The notes under the pieces: generated by a model
What the model was told of the DNA's origin: nothing
The model's input: only the letters and a program-made list of their open reading frames with translations
Databases searched by the model: none
From: WHSW01 sp963749365
GTDB taxonomy: Bacteria; Actinomycetota; Thermoleophilia; Solirubrobacterales; 70-9
Length of the DNA: 64,000 nucleotides
NCBI GenBank assembly: GCA_963749365.1
Contig: CAVVME010000003.1
Coordinates: 1,550,001-1,614,000, forward strand
Reading direction: 5' to 3'
Part shown: positions 14,952-23,787 of the stretch, piece after piece
Layout: every line of letters starts with the position of its first letter
How positions within the stretch are numbered: position 1 is the stretch's first letter
Position numbers and translations under genes: made by a program

Positions 14952-16298
14952 CTAGCTGCGCGCCTCCTCCTCGTCGTTCTCGGCCGGGCGAACCCGCAAG
15001 GTCAGGCCCTCGACCGACTCGACTCGCACTCTAGCGTCGCGCACGCCCAGGCGCTCGGCCTCCCGCGCGCCGAGATCCTCCGCCGGACCGGCGCGCCAGA
15101 GCGCTCCTTGGACGAACACCTGCCCGACCGGATCGAGCGGGACCCGGACCACGCCGCCCGCCCCGATCAGCTCCTCCCAGCCGGTTCGCACCGGGTTGCG
15201 GCGCGCCTGCACCGCTTTCGCCGCGGCGAAGGCCAGGAAGCCGCCGAACAGGACCGCGACGGTGACCACGACCGGGACCGAGACCTCGAGCTGCTCGCTG
15301 CCGGTGTCGAACAGCAGCAGGCCCGAGAGCGCGAGCGCGATCACCCCGACGGCGCCGAGGATGCCATGCGTGGGCAGCTGCGCCTCGGCGATGATGAAGC
15401 CGATCCCGACCACCAGGAGCAGGATGCCGGCCGCCTGCACCGGCAGCTGGGCGGTCCCGTAGGCGCCGAGCAGCAGGGAGACCAACCCCAGCGTTCCCGG
15501 CAGGATCAGCCCCGGGCTGAAGATCTCGATCGCGATCCCGACCAGGCCGAGGAGCAGCAGCACGTAGGCGATCGTCGGGTTGACCAGCAGCTGCAGCGCC
15601 TGGTACTGGAACGGCATCTGACGTTCGTCGATCACCAGCCCCTCGGTGGCGAGCGTCTGCGCCTTCGGGCCCGCGATCCGGAACCCGTCGAGCGCCGCGA
15701 GCAGCTCCTCCTCGCTCGCCGCGACGAGATCGATCAGCTCGCGGTCGAGAGCTTCGGCGGCGCTGAAGTTGGCTGCCTCGGTGACCATCCGCTCGGCCAG
15801 CGGTCCGTTGCGCCCGTGCGACTCGGTCAGCGCCCGGATGAAGGCCGCCGCGTCGTTCTCGATCTTGCGCCCGAGCGTGCCGCCGATGTCGCCGCCGGTC
15901 GCGGTCACGGCGCTCGCCGAGCCGATGTTGGTCTGGGGAGCCATCGCGGCGACGTCACCCGCCTCGGCGATGAAGGCGCCGGCGGAGGCGGCCCGGGCGC
16001 CGTCCGGCGAGACGTAGACGACCACCGGCATCGGCGCGTCGATGACGTCCTTGACGATCTCGCGCATCGAGGTGTCGAGCCCGCCCGGGGTGTCGATCCG
16101 GATCAGCGCCAGCGGCGCGCCGTCGGCCTCGGCGTCATCGAGCGCGGCGTCGATCCACTTCTCGGTCGCCGGGTCGATCGTCCCGCTGAGCTCGATCGAG
16201 GGCACCGTCTGCGAGCCCTGGGCGCCGGCGCCGGTGGGGATCAGGCAGAGCAGCCCAGCGAGGATCAGCCAGAGGGAGACGTGCGCCCGAGGCGTCAT
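14952..16298 (-). CDS. nfeD: NfeD family membrane serine protease (long form, STOPP)
   Basis: 448 residues. A signal peptide (about 1-26) is followed by a ClpP/crotonase-like serine protease domain (about 35-230) with the nucleophile region ARAASAGAFIAEAGD. Four to five transmembrane helices (about 235-370) and a C-terminal NfeD OB-fold domain (about 380-445, GAGGVVRVPLDPVGQVFV) follow. Long NfeD proteases pair with slipin, cleaving its hydrophobic C-terminal region; the slipin gene follows with no gap, which supports that pairing. The ATG at 16298 starts directly with the signal peptide. Confidence 0.92.
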   Translation of the reverse strand: MTPRAHVSLWLILAGLLCLIPTGAGAQGSQTVPSIELSGTIDPATEKWIDAALDDAEADGAPLALIRIDTPGGLDTSMREIVKDVIDAPMPVVVYVSPDGARAASAGAFIAEAGDVAAMAPQTNIGSASAVTATGGDIGGTLGRKIENDAAAFIRALTESHGRNGPLAERMVTEAANFSAAEALDRELIDLVAASEEELLAALDGFRIAGPKAQTLATEGLVIDERQMPFQYQALQLLVNPTIAYVLLLLGLVGIAIEIFSPGLILPGTLGLVSLLLGAYGTAQLPVQAAGILLLVVGIGFIIAEAQLPTHGILGAVGVIALALSGLLLFDTGSEQLEVSVPVVVTVAVLFGGFLAFAAAKAVQARRNPVRTGWEELIGAGGVVRVPLDPVGQVFVQGALWRAGPAEDLGAREAERLGVRDARVRVESVEGLTLRVRPAENDEEEARS

Positions 16299-16312
16299 GC
16301 CCCGATTATCCG

Positions 16313-16906
16313 CTACCCCAGGTAGCGCTCGATCTCGTGGTTGAGGTCCTTGACCGACTCGTACGGTCCCGTGCGGGTGTATTGAAGCTCCCCCTCGGCG
16401 TCGTAGAGCGCGGTCGACGGAAAGAAGTGGCCCTCGAAGAGCTTGCCGACGTCGTCATCGGGGTCGCTAATGCTCGGGTACGGGAGCGGGAACTCGTCGA
16501 GGAACGTCTCGGCGGCGTCGTTCGAGTCGTTGGCGTTGACGCCGAGGAAGGCGATCTCGTCGCCGCGCTTCGCAGCCACCTGCTGAAAGAACGGGAACTC
16601 GAACCGGCATGGGCCGCACCACGACGCCCACTTGTTGACCACGACCGGATGGCCGCGCAGCTCGGCGAGCTGGGCCTCGAACGCCTCCGGCCCGCCCTCG
16701 AGCAGCGCATCGCCCTTCGCGTACAGCGCGGCGAGCGGCTTCGGGGCATTGGCGAGCGCCTGGTCGTAGTCGGCCGCCGCCGATTCGGGGTTGGCCGAGC
16801 CCGGGTCGACGTCTTCGCCCGAGCCTCCGCAGGCGGCGAGCCCGAGCGCCAGCGCGGCCAGGATCGTGACCGTCACGGTGCGTGGATTCGTAGCTCGGCG
16901 ACGCAT
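16313..16906 (-). CDS. TlpA-like thioredoxin lipoprotein
   Basis: 197-residue exported lipoprotein. The signal peptide ends at the lipobox GLAAC (lipidated Cys near residue 26), followed by a Gly/Ser/Glu linker, a helical region (about 40-75) and a thioredoxin-fold domain with the redox motif WCGPC and a cis-Pro (HFFPSTA). It probably reduces or oxidises extracytoplasmic thiols, perhaps in cytochrome c maturation. ATG 16906 fits the signal peptide better than the in-frame TTG 16927. TAGATT on the minus strand about 20 bases upstream may be the -10. It starts the cluster running to CapA. Confidence 0.88.
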   Translation of the reverse strand: MRRRATNPRTVTVTILAALALGLAACGGSGEDVDPGSANPESAAADYDQALANAPKPLAALYAKGDALLEGGPEAFEAQLAELRGHPVVVNKWASWCGPCRFEFPFFQQVAAKRGDEIAFLGVNANDSNDAAETFLDEFPLPYPSISDPDDDVGKLFEGHFFPSTALYDAEGELQYTRTGPYESVKDLNHEIERYLG

Positions 16907-17077
16907 CTGATCGCTGGTGTGGTTCAATCTAGGTCGGTCCCGTAGATCTTGGACCGCGGGGTGACGCCGGTCCGGCCGGAGGGGATTTCGGCCCGGCGCC
17001 CGCCTCCTCCGAGCTTACTTCGCTCGCCCTGCCGTCCGGACCAGCGCGAGCGCGGGACCGCAGACCCCCTTTTCCCC

Positions 17078-19600
17078 ATGTCCAATACCACCGACGTTGC
17101 CGCAGGCGCGGCGAGCGAATTGAGCGAGGCCGACCTCGATCGGGTGCGGGAGTTCACCCGTGAGCCGATCCTGCTCGAGGGCGAGACGATCGCCGACCTG
17201 GCCCCGGGAACGGCGCGCCGGCGGGCGGTCGACGCCGCGCTCGAGGAGCTCGAGTCCGGCGCCGAGGCGCCCTCGTTCGAGTGGCGGCGCGACTACTCCC
17301 TGCTGCTCGGGCTCGAGCGGCTGCTTTGGGACGAGCGGCCGGTGCTGCGCGACGGTGCCGAGTTCAACGAGCACCAGGTCGACGCGCTCGCCGGGACGCT
17401 CGCCGCGATCACCGGCGAACTCGAGAGCCCGGAGGGGGAGGCGCGACGCAACGGCCGCGGCAACGGGGCGGCGAAGTCCGAGCCGGCCGGGACGAACGGC
17501 GACCCCGAGGTCAACGGGGGCGCCGCCCTGGACGAGGAGGACGTGCTCGAGCCCGACGAGGAGCCCCAGGACTGGGACGAGCCCGAGGACGCCGACGCGG
17601 TCGTCGCCGACGCGCCCGAGGATCCCGGCGCGAGCCGGCGGTTCTGGTTCGAGCACGCGACCGGGGCCGGGAAGACGGTCGCCGCGGTCGGCTTCGTCGA
17701 CGCCTCGCGCACCGGCGGGATCCTGATCCTCACCCACCGGCGAAATCTGGTCGACCAGTTCATCGGCGAGATCTCCGACCGCGGCTACAAGGAGCGGCTC
17801 TCGCCGCCGCTGCTCGACGGCGCCGACCACCCCTACGGACCGGTCACGGTCGAGACCTACCAGTGGTTCGTCCGCAACGCGGGCCGGATCTCCGACGCCT
17901 ACTCGATCGTGATCTGCGACGAGGCCCATACCGCGCTCGGCGAGAAGACGAGCGCCTGCATCCGGCGCTGGACCGGCCCCGCGTTCATCGGCATGACCGC
18001 GACCGGGGCGCTGATCGCGCGCCACGTCGCCGACCTCTTCCCGACCCAAACCTCGCGCTTCGACCTCGCCCAGGCGGCCCGCCGGGGCGTGATCGCGCCA
18101 CTTCGCTGCATTCGCATCCCGCCCGGGCCGGGAGTGCGCACGATCGCCAACGTGCCGCTGCGCCGCGGTGAGGTCGACCAGGACTTCGACCAGGAGGAGC
18201 TCGCCGCCCTGCTCGATCAGGAGCCGTTCAACGTCGCCGTCGCCGACCTCTACCGGTCGCGCTTTCGCCGTGTGCCCGGGGTCGTCTACACGGCCGGCGT
18301 CCGGCACGCCAACAACGTCGCCAAGGCGTTTCGGGATGCGGGCATCGACGCCCGCGCCGTCTCCGGCGAGACGCCGAAGCGCGAGCTGACCGAGATCCTC
18401 GCCGCCTTCGAGCGCGGTGAGGTCGACGTGCTCTGCAACGCGATGCTGCTCGCCGAGGGTTGGAACTCGCCCCGGGCGACGATCTGTATGCACCTCGCCC
18501 CGACCGCCTCGCGGCGCGTCTACCAGCAGCGCGTCGGCCGCGTCACCCGGCGGAACCCCGGCAAGGAGGCCGGGCTGGTGATCGACTTCGTCCATCCGGC
18601 GACCACGCACGACGAGACCGTGGTCTCGCTGCACAGCCTGCTCGACCGCGACGTCTATCGCGGCGGGGCGATCGTCGTCGGCCCGGTTCGCCGCGGGCGC
18701 GGGCGCCGGGTCCGGGTCGAGCGCCGCGTCGTGCCCGTCTCCTCGGACCCCGAGCGCCGGCTCGAGGTGCTGGAGCGCGAGCTGTGGCGGATCGCGGTCG
18801 AGAACCTCAACTACTCCGAGCAGCACGCCTGGGCGGCACTCGCCGGCGCCCGGGTGACGGCGAACAACTGGCGGCGGGCGAAGGCGATGATCCAGCACGA
18901 TCAGGCCAAGGAGCTGCGACGGCGGTTCCTGCTCACCTGCCTGCAGCGCAACCGAGGCGCCCAGCTGCGGCTGAAGGCGCTCGGCGAGATTGCGGCGCTG
19001 CGCGAGGCGGAGCCGTTCGACGACGCAGTCGAGATCGTCGCCGGCTGGCCGCGCGACGAGCGCCGGGCCGGCGCCAAGGTGCTGCTCCAGGCGCTCGCCG
19101 AGCGCCGGATCGGGCGTCGCGACCAGGCCCAGGCCTGGGTCTGGCGACTGGCGGAGACGACCCGGGAGCTGCACGAGGAGTACGCGGTCCAGCGCTGGCC
19201 CGAGACCAAGCGGCTGCTCGGCCTGTTCGTCAACTCCTCCGGCCGCGCCCACGGGCGAAACGCCCGCCGGATCGTCCACGCGGCCCGCCAGCAGGACCGC
19301 CGGCTCGCGGTCGCGCTGCTCGCCGCGGCGGTGGCGCACACGCCGGAAGCCGAGGAGGTCCTGCGCGGGGCCCGGATGCGGATGGCCCGCAAGCCCTCAG
19401 CGGTCGCGCGCGAGCTCTTGCGCAACTTCCCCAAGGGCGGCGGCAAGCGCCGCCGGCGGCGTTCCTCCTCCAAGCGCGGCGGCGAGCAGCAGCGTCCCCG
19501 TGAGCGGCTCGACGCCGAAGCGGGAGAGAACGAGCCCGGGGTCGTCGAACCGGCCGATGTCGAGCCGGAGGCGGCAGAGGCCGAGCCGGAGCCGTCCTGA
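17078..19600 (+). CDS. DEAH-box superfamily 2 helicase with acidic insert and basic tail
   Basis: 840 residues. Helicase motifs in order are: Walker A ATGAGKT (about 193-199), motif Ia LTHRRNL, motif II DEAH (about 281-284), motif III MTATG, motif IV region VVYTAGVRHA, and motif VI QQRVGRVTRR (about 483). Unlike typical SF2 enzymes, a long Gly/Asn-rich then strongly acidic insert (about 120-185, EEDVLEPDEEPQDWDEPEDAD) splits the N-terminal HxxQ region (FNEHQVDAL) from Walker A. After the core, an about 270-residue helical region leads to a Lys/Arg/Ser-rich tail. The arrangement resembles SSL2-like restriction/repair helicases, but no nuclease or methylase neighbours it, so the role is unknown. 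It is divergent from tlpA. Confidence 0.82.
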   Translation: MSNTTDVAAGAASELSEADLDRVREFTREPILLEGETIADLAPGTARRRAVDAALEELESGAEAPSFEWRRDYSLLLGLERLLWDERPVLRDGAEFNEHQVDALAGTLAAITGELESPEGEARRNGRGNGAAKSEPAGTNGDPEVNGGAALDEEDVLEPDEEPQDWDEPEDADAVVADAPEDPGASRRFWFEHATGAGKTVAAVGFVDASRTGGILILTHRRNLVDQFIGEISDRGYKERLSPPLLDGADHPYGPVTVETYQWFVRNAGRISDAYSIVICDEAHTALGEKTSACIRRWTGPAFIGMTATGALIARHVADLFPTQTSRFDLAQAARRGVIAPLRCIRIPPGPGVRTIANVPLRRGEVDQDFDQEELAALLDQEPFNVAVADLYRSRFRRVPGVVYTAGVRHANNVAKAFRDAGIDARAVSGETPKRELTEILAAFERGEVDVLCNAMLLAEGWNSPRATICMHLAPTASRRVYQQRVGRVTRRNPGKEAGLVIDFVHPATTHDETVVSLHSLLDRDVYRGGAIVVGPVRRGRGRRVRVERRVVPVSSDPERRLEVLERELWRIAVENLNYSEQHAWAALAGARVTANNWRRAKAMIQHDQAKELRRRFLLTCLQRNRGAQLRLKALGEIAALREAEPFDDAVEIVAGWPRDERRAGAKVLLQALAERRIGRRDQAQAWVWRLAETTRELHEEYAVQRWPETKRLLGLFVNSSGRAHGRNARRIVHAARQQDRRLAVALLAAAVAHTPEAEEVLRGARMRMARKPSAVARELLRNFPKGGGKRRRRRSSSKRGGEQQRPRERLDAEAGENEPGVVEPADVEPEAAEAEPEPS

Positions 19601-19602
19601 GC

Positions 19603-19633
19603 GGGATTGACGGTCGTATTTCCGGTCAATCCC
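19603..19633. terminator. Bidirectional hairpin between helicase and birA
   Basis: GGGATTGAC (19603-19611) pairs perfectly with GTCAATCCC (19625-19633) across a 13-base loop. It lies just after the helicase stop and overlaps the last codons of the convergent birA gene (stop 19626-19628). Its placement between convergent genes suggests a bidirectional terminator; there is no clear T tract. Confidence 0.55.
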
Positions 19634-20354
19634 GGTTTCGAGGGCCGGGCCGCAGGCTGACCTCGCCCGAGCCGAGGCTGAGCCGCTCGCCCTGGTCGCG
19701 CTCGACCACCAGGTTGCCGCGCTCATCGACGCCGGCCGCCCGCCCGGCGCCCGGCTCGATCCCGGCGCCCTCCCAACTCACCTCGCGATCGCGCAGCGCG
19801 TCGCGCTCGCGGTAGGCGGCGAGCACCTCGCCGCCCGGCGCGTCCAGCCACTCCCCGAGCGCGGCCGAGATCGCGTCGCACACCGACTCGACCCCGACCC
19901 CGCGGCCGATCGAGGTCGCAGGCCAGCGCAGCTCCTCGGGGAACCGATGATCCGCGATCGCGACGTTGACCCCGATCCCGAGCACCGCCCACTCCGGCGG
20001 CCGCGCCTCGATCAAGACGCCCGCGACCTTGCGCTCGTCGAGCCAGACGTCGTTGGGCCACTTGATCGCGCAGGCGACCGGCGCGAGCGACTCGATCGCC
20101 TCGCAGATCGCGACCGGCACCGCCAGCGGCAGCAGCGCGTGCTCGAGCCCGAGCGGGCGCAGGAGCGCGGAGTAGAGCAGCGCCTTGCCGGCGGCAGCGG
20201 ACCAGACCCGGCCCCGCCGCCCGCGGCCGGCGCTCTGCTCGGAGGCGGTGACCACGGTGCCGCTCGGCGCCCCGGCCTCGGCGAGCTCGCGGGCCCGCTC
20301 GTTGGTCGAGTCGGTGAGCCGCAGGTGCAGGTGCGGGCGGCCGAACCCGGTCAC
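19626..20354 (-). CDS. birA: Biotin--[acetyl-CoA-carboxylase] ligase (no regulatory domain)
   Basis: 242 residues. It activates biotin with ATP and attaches it to the biotin carboxyl carrier protein. Catalytic motifs are GRGRRGRVW (the biotinyl-AMP loop), KWPNDVWL and KVAGVLIEAR followed by GIGVNV; a C-terminal SH3-like domain follows. There is no N-terminal winged helix, so it is the monofunctional type and not a biotin repressor. Start GTG 20354 overlaps the stop of the upstream SAM-hydrolase gene (GTGA). It is the last gene of the heme/cytochrome cluster. Confidence 0.93.
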   Translation of the reverse strand: MTGFGRPHLHLRLTDSTNERARELAEAGAPSGTVVTASEQSAGRGRRGRVWSAAAGKALLYSALLRPLGLEHALLPLAVPVAICEAIESLAPVACAIKWPNDVWLDERKVAGVLIEARPPEWAVLGIGVNVAIADHRFPEELRWPATSIGRGVGVESVCDAISAALGEWLDAPGGEVLAAYRERDALRDREVSWEGAGIEPGAGRAAGVDERGNLVVERDQGERLSLGSGEVSLRPGPRNRD

Positions 20355-21169
20355 GCCCGCACCAGCTCGAGCTCGTCCCCGGCAGCGATCCCGAGCAGCG
20401 TCCCGGCGTCGCCGAGGTTGACCGCCAGCGCGAGCTCACCGGAAGAGCCGCGGTAGAGCAGCAACTCGCCGGGATCGACGTCGACGAAGGTGCGCCCGTA
20501 GACGCCGTCGTGCTCGGCACCGCCGGCCCGGACGCGGATCGCGCAGCCGTGCTCGAGGCCGGCCGCGGCGGCGTCCTCGGCGGTCGCGATCAGGCTCGCG
20601 TTGCCGTATCCGTCGAGGTGGCTCACGGTCGCCGTCAGCCCGACGTCCGGCTCGATCACCGCGGCCGGTCGCTCGAGGTCGGCGAGGCCGGCGGGGTCGA
20701 TCGGCTCGCCGAGCTCGGTGGGTGGCGTCCCGAGCGCCAGGTGGGCGGCGACGGGGGCGAACAGGTCGCGGCCGTGAAAGGTGGCCGAGAGCGGCTCCAG
20801 CCGCACCGGGGAGGCGGAGACGTCGACCGCCTCCTCGGCGCCGCCGAGGCGCTCGATCGCGAGCGAGAGCAGGCCGTTGTCGGGACCGACCAGGACCCGG
20901 TCGCCCTCGGCGACCCGGACCGCCACCGCCCGCCGCGTCGAGCCGACGCCCGGATCGACCACCGCGAGATGGATCCCCGGCGGCGCGTAGGGGAGCGAGC
21001 GGGCCAGCATCGCCGCACCGTGGCCGACGTCGTAGCCCGGGATCCCGTGGGCGAGGTCGATCACCCGCGCCCCGGGCGCGATCCGCGCGATCACCGCCCG
21101 GCAGACGCCGGCGAACTCGTCCGCCCAGCCATAGTCGGAGAGGAAGGTGATCGGGCGGGCGCCCGACAT
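20351..21169 (-). CDS. SAM hydroxide adenosyltransferase (DUF62)
   Basis: 272 residues. It hydrolyses S-adenosylmethionine to adenosine and methionine using an activated water. Signature segments are FLSDYGWADEFAGVCRAVI, HGIPGYDV, VDPGVGSTRR, VGPDNGLL, FHGRDLFAPVAAHL and HLDGYGN; these supply the Asp/Arg/His pocket shared with the fluorinase fold. ATG 21169 shares its A with the stop of the upstream gene (TGATG), giving coupled translation; the in-frame extension upstream of it is antisense-like. The link to tetrapyrrole methylation (CobA upstream uses SAM) is only an inference. Confidence 0.9.
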   Translation of the reverse strand: MSGARPITFLSDYGWADEFAGVCRAVIARIAPGARVIDLAHGIPGYDVGHGAAMLARSLPYAPPGIHLAVVDPGVGSTRRAVAVRVAEGDRVLVGPDNGLLSLAIERLGGAEEAVDVSASPVRLEPLSATFHGRDLFAPVAAHLALGTPPTELGEPIDPAGLADLERPAAVIEPDVGLTATVSHLDGYGNASLIATAEDAAAAGLEHGCAIRVRAGGAEHDGVYGRTFVDVDPGELLLYRGSSGELALAVNLGDAGTLLGIAAGDELELVRA

Positions 21170-22244
21170 CAGCGCGCGGCGCGCACCAGCTCCCGGACGC
21201 GATTCGCGATCGCCGCGGATTCGGTGTTCACGCCTCGCTCGAGCTCGCGCGGGGTCAGCGCACGTTCGCAATTGCGCAGCCGCTGCTCCCCGCCGAGCAG
21301 GAAGACGAAGTCCCGGCCCGGGCCGCAGTCGATGCGATCGCGCGCCCGGCCGGATGCGATCACAGCGTCGTGTCCGCCGGCGGCGTCGATCAGGTTGCGC
21401 CCCGGCCCGCCGACGAGGGCGTCGGAACCGCCTCCTCCGGTGAGGACGTCCGCTCCCTGCCCCCCGACCAGCACCGCGGGTATCACCTCGTCCGGGTCGC
21501 CCTCGCCGCCGGTGGAAGAGAGCGCATCATCTCCACCGCCGCCATCGACCAGCAGAAACGCTCGACGGCCGACGGTGAGATCGGCGTCGGACGCCGGCTC
21601 ATCGGAGTTGAGGTTGACCACCCCCGGACCGGGGGTCGCCGTCGGCGGCTTGGCGACCGCGACCTGATCCGTGTTGCGGGTCATCCTCACGCTGGCTGTC
21701 CCGAAGCCGAGCCGGGCGTCGATCTCGAGCTCCGAGCTGCCGTCTCCCTCGTCGGTGAAACCGGGCTCGAGGCGCCCGTATCGCAGGTCGAGCAGCAGGT
21801 CGGCCGACTCGGCGTGCCGGCCCAGTCGAACATCGATCGCGTCCGTGGACGTGACGGTGGGCCGAGGCCCGCACGAGCGAATGCCGCCCGTGTCGGGGCC
21901 GTAGAAGGTGGCCGGAACAAGCGAGGTCGGCAGCCGCTCGGTGTCGTCGATGACCGTGATCTCGTCGATCCGACGCTCGATCGTCACCGACGCGGGCATG
22001 TCGATCAGGCGATCCGTGTCGCGCCGGACCTCGGGGCTGATCCCGGGCGGCAGCTCAACGACGTCAACGCGCTCGCGCCGATCCCGAGCGGTGACCTCGA
22101 GCAGATGCGCGCCAGGACGCATCTTGCAAGTGACCGGCGGCGGGACTTCGAGGGCGCACCGGCCGAGGCGGCCGAGACGAGGGCGATCGCGGCGAGACAC
22201 GCAAGCGCTACCAGAGCCCCGCGTATCCCGGCTCCGGCCACCAT
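21169..22244 (-). CDS. Secreted RTX/hemolysin-type calcium-binding protein with apparent frameshift
   Basis: The C-terminal half carries glycine-rich calcium-binding repeats (GGGGDDALSSTGG, GGQGADVLTGGGGSDALVGG, GPGRNLIDAAGGHD, DCGPGRDFVFL). A signal peptide (MVAGAGIRGALVALAC...SAASAGA) starts at ATG 22244 after an AAGGTGG ribosome-binding site, but lies in a different frame from the mature part. The mature frame (CALEVPPPVTCKMRPG...) runs from about 22155 to the stop at 21169. One added base near GCGCCCTCG (22151-22157) would join them. Without correction a 343-residue product from GTG 22200 would lack a signal peptide. It is likely a surface or exported protein; its function is unknown. Confidence 0.7.
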
Positions 22245-22254
22245 CTTCGCCACC

Positions 22255-23787
22255 TTACTCCGCCGCCCGGGCGCGGCCGACGCTCTCCCGCGCATCGCCG
22301 ACCAGTGCCTCGACCAGCCCCTCGATGTCATGCCGCTCGGCCTCGACGTGGACGGTCAAACCGGCCTCACGGGCGGTCTCGCTGGTGATCGGGCCGATCG
22401 AGACGATCCGGGCGCCGATGGGGAAGCGGTCGCCGACCGCGGCGAGCAGGTTGCGAACGGTGGAGGAGGAGGTGAAGGTGACGTAGTCGGCCGCGGCGGC
22501 GGCCTCGATCGCTTCGGGGCCGGGGTCCTCGCGCACCGTTTCGTAGAGGGCGACGACGTCGACGTCGGCTCCGCGTTTCGTCAATGCGTCCGGGAGCACG
22601 TCGCGGGCCTCGGCGGCGCGGGCAATCAGCACCGGCCGCCCCTCGATCGCCACCCCCGCCAGCGCCTCGACCAGCGACTCGGCGACGAAGCGCTCCGGGA
22701 CCAGGTCGGCGAGCACGCCGTGCTCGGCCAGTGCCGCGGCCGTGCCCGTGCCGATCGCGGCGACGGACGCGTTGGCCAGCGCGCGAGCATCGCGGCCCTG
22801 GGCGGCCATCGCCTCGAACAGCAGCGCGACCCCGTTGGCGCTGGTCAGGCAGACGAGCGCGTACGAGTGCAGGGCGGCGACCGCGTCGCGGACCTCAGGG
22901 GCGTCGAGCCGGGGCTCGATCCTGATCGCCGGCAGCTCGACCACCTCGGCTCCGAGCCCGCGCAGCGTCGCCGCCACGCCGCTCGCCTGGGCGCGGGCAC
23001 GGGTGACGACGACGCGCCGCCCGTGCAGGGGGCGCCGCTCGACCCAGGCGATCGCCTCACGGCGGGCGGCGACCGGCCCAAAGACCAGGATCGCCGGCGC
23101 CCGCAACCGCGCGTCGGCGACCGCGGCGGGAAGCTCGGCCAGGGTCGCGGTCACGGTCCGCTGGTCGGTCCGGGTCCCGCGCTCGATCGCGGCCGCCGGC
23201 TCGGTGGGGTCGCGACCGGCGGAGGTGAGCCGATCGGCGATCAGGGGCAGGTTCTTGACCCCCATGTAGAGGACCAGCGTGCCCGGAAACCTGGCCAGTG
23301 CCTCCCAGTCGAGCGCCGTCTCGGGCTTCTCGGGATCCTCGTGGCCGGTGACGAAGGCGACCGCGGAGGCGTCGTCGCGGTGGGTGACCGGGATCCCGGC
23401 ATAAGCGGGGGCGGCGACGCCGGCGGTGACCCCGGGCACGATCTCGAACTCGACCCCGGCGGCGGCAAGCGCCTCGGCCTCCTCGCCGCCGCGTCCGAAG
23501 ACGAACGGATCGCCTCCCTTCAGCCGCACGACGCTGCGTCCGGCCCGCGCCCGGTCGATCATCAGCGCCTCGATCCGCTGCTGCTCGACCGCCTCCTCGC
23601 CCGGGCGCTTGCCGACATAGACCAGCTCGGCGTCGCCGCGGGCCAGCTCGATCACGCCGGGGCCGACCAGGCGGTCGTGCAGGATCACGTCCGCGTTCGC
23701 GATCAGCTCCAGCGCCCGCGCGGTGATCAGCCCCGGGTCGCCGGGGCCCGCTCCGACCAGGTAGGCGACGCCGGGCCGGGCGCTCAT
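22255..23787 (-). CDS. cobA-hemD: Fused uroporphyrinogen-III C-methyltransferase / uroporphyrinogen-III synthase
   Basis: 510-residue two-domain enzyme. Residues 1-245 are SUMT/CobA: VGAGPGDPGLITARAL, YVGKR, KGGDPFVFGRGGEE, VPGVTAGVAAPAYAGIPVTHR and YMGVKNL. It makes precorrin-2 for siroheme/cobalamin from uroporphyrinogen III. Residues about 255-510 are HemD, which cyclises hydroxymethylbilane: RVVVTRARAQA, CLTSANGVALLFEA, AIGTGTA and VTFTSSSTVRNLL. The ATG overlaps the hemC stop (ATGA). The fusion puts synthesis of uroporphyrinogen III and its first corrin-branch methylation on one chain. Confidence 0.94.
   Translation of the reverse strand: MSARPGVAYLVGAGPGDPGLITARALELIANADVILHDRLVGPGVIELARGDAELVYVGKRPGEEAVEQQRIEALMIDRARAGRSVVRLKGGDPFVFGRGGEEAEALAAAGVEFEIVPGVTAGVAAPAYAGIPVTHRDDASAVAFVTGHEDPEKPETALDWEALARFPGTLVLYMGVKNLPLIADRLTSAGRDPTEPAAAIERGTRTDQRTVTATLAELPAAVADARLRAPAILVFGPVAARREAIAWVERRPLHGRRVVVTRARAQASGVAATLRGLGAEVVELPAIRIEPRLDAPEVRDAVAALHSYALVCLTSANGVALLFEAMAAQGRDARALANASVAAIGTGTAAALAEHGVLADLVPERFVAESLVEALAGVAIEGRPVLIARAAEARDVLPDALTKRGADVDVVALYETVREDPGPEAIEAAAAADYVTFTSSSTVRNLLAAVGDRFPIGARIVSIGPITSETAREAGLTVHVEAERHDIEGLVEALVGDARESVGRARAAE

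Noticed and set aside
17078..19600. Helicase as part of a restriction-modification or BREX-like defence island
   Set aside because: Flanked by tlpA and birA with no methylase, nuclease or other defence gene within reach.
20354..22255. Long plus-strand open frames opposite birA, the SAM hydrolase and the Ca-binding gene
   Set aside because: Their products are low-complexity Arg/Asp/Gly sequence typical of antisense reading in very GC-rich DNA.
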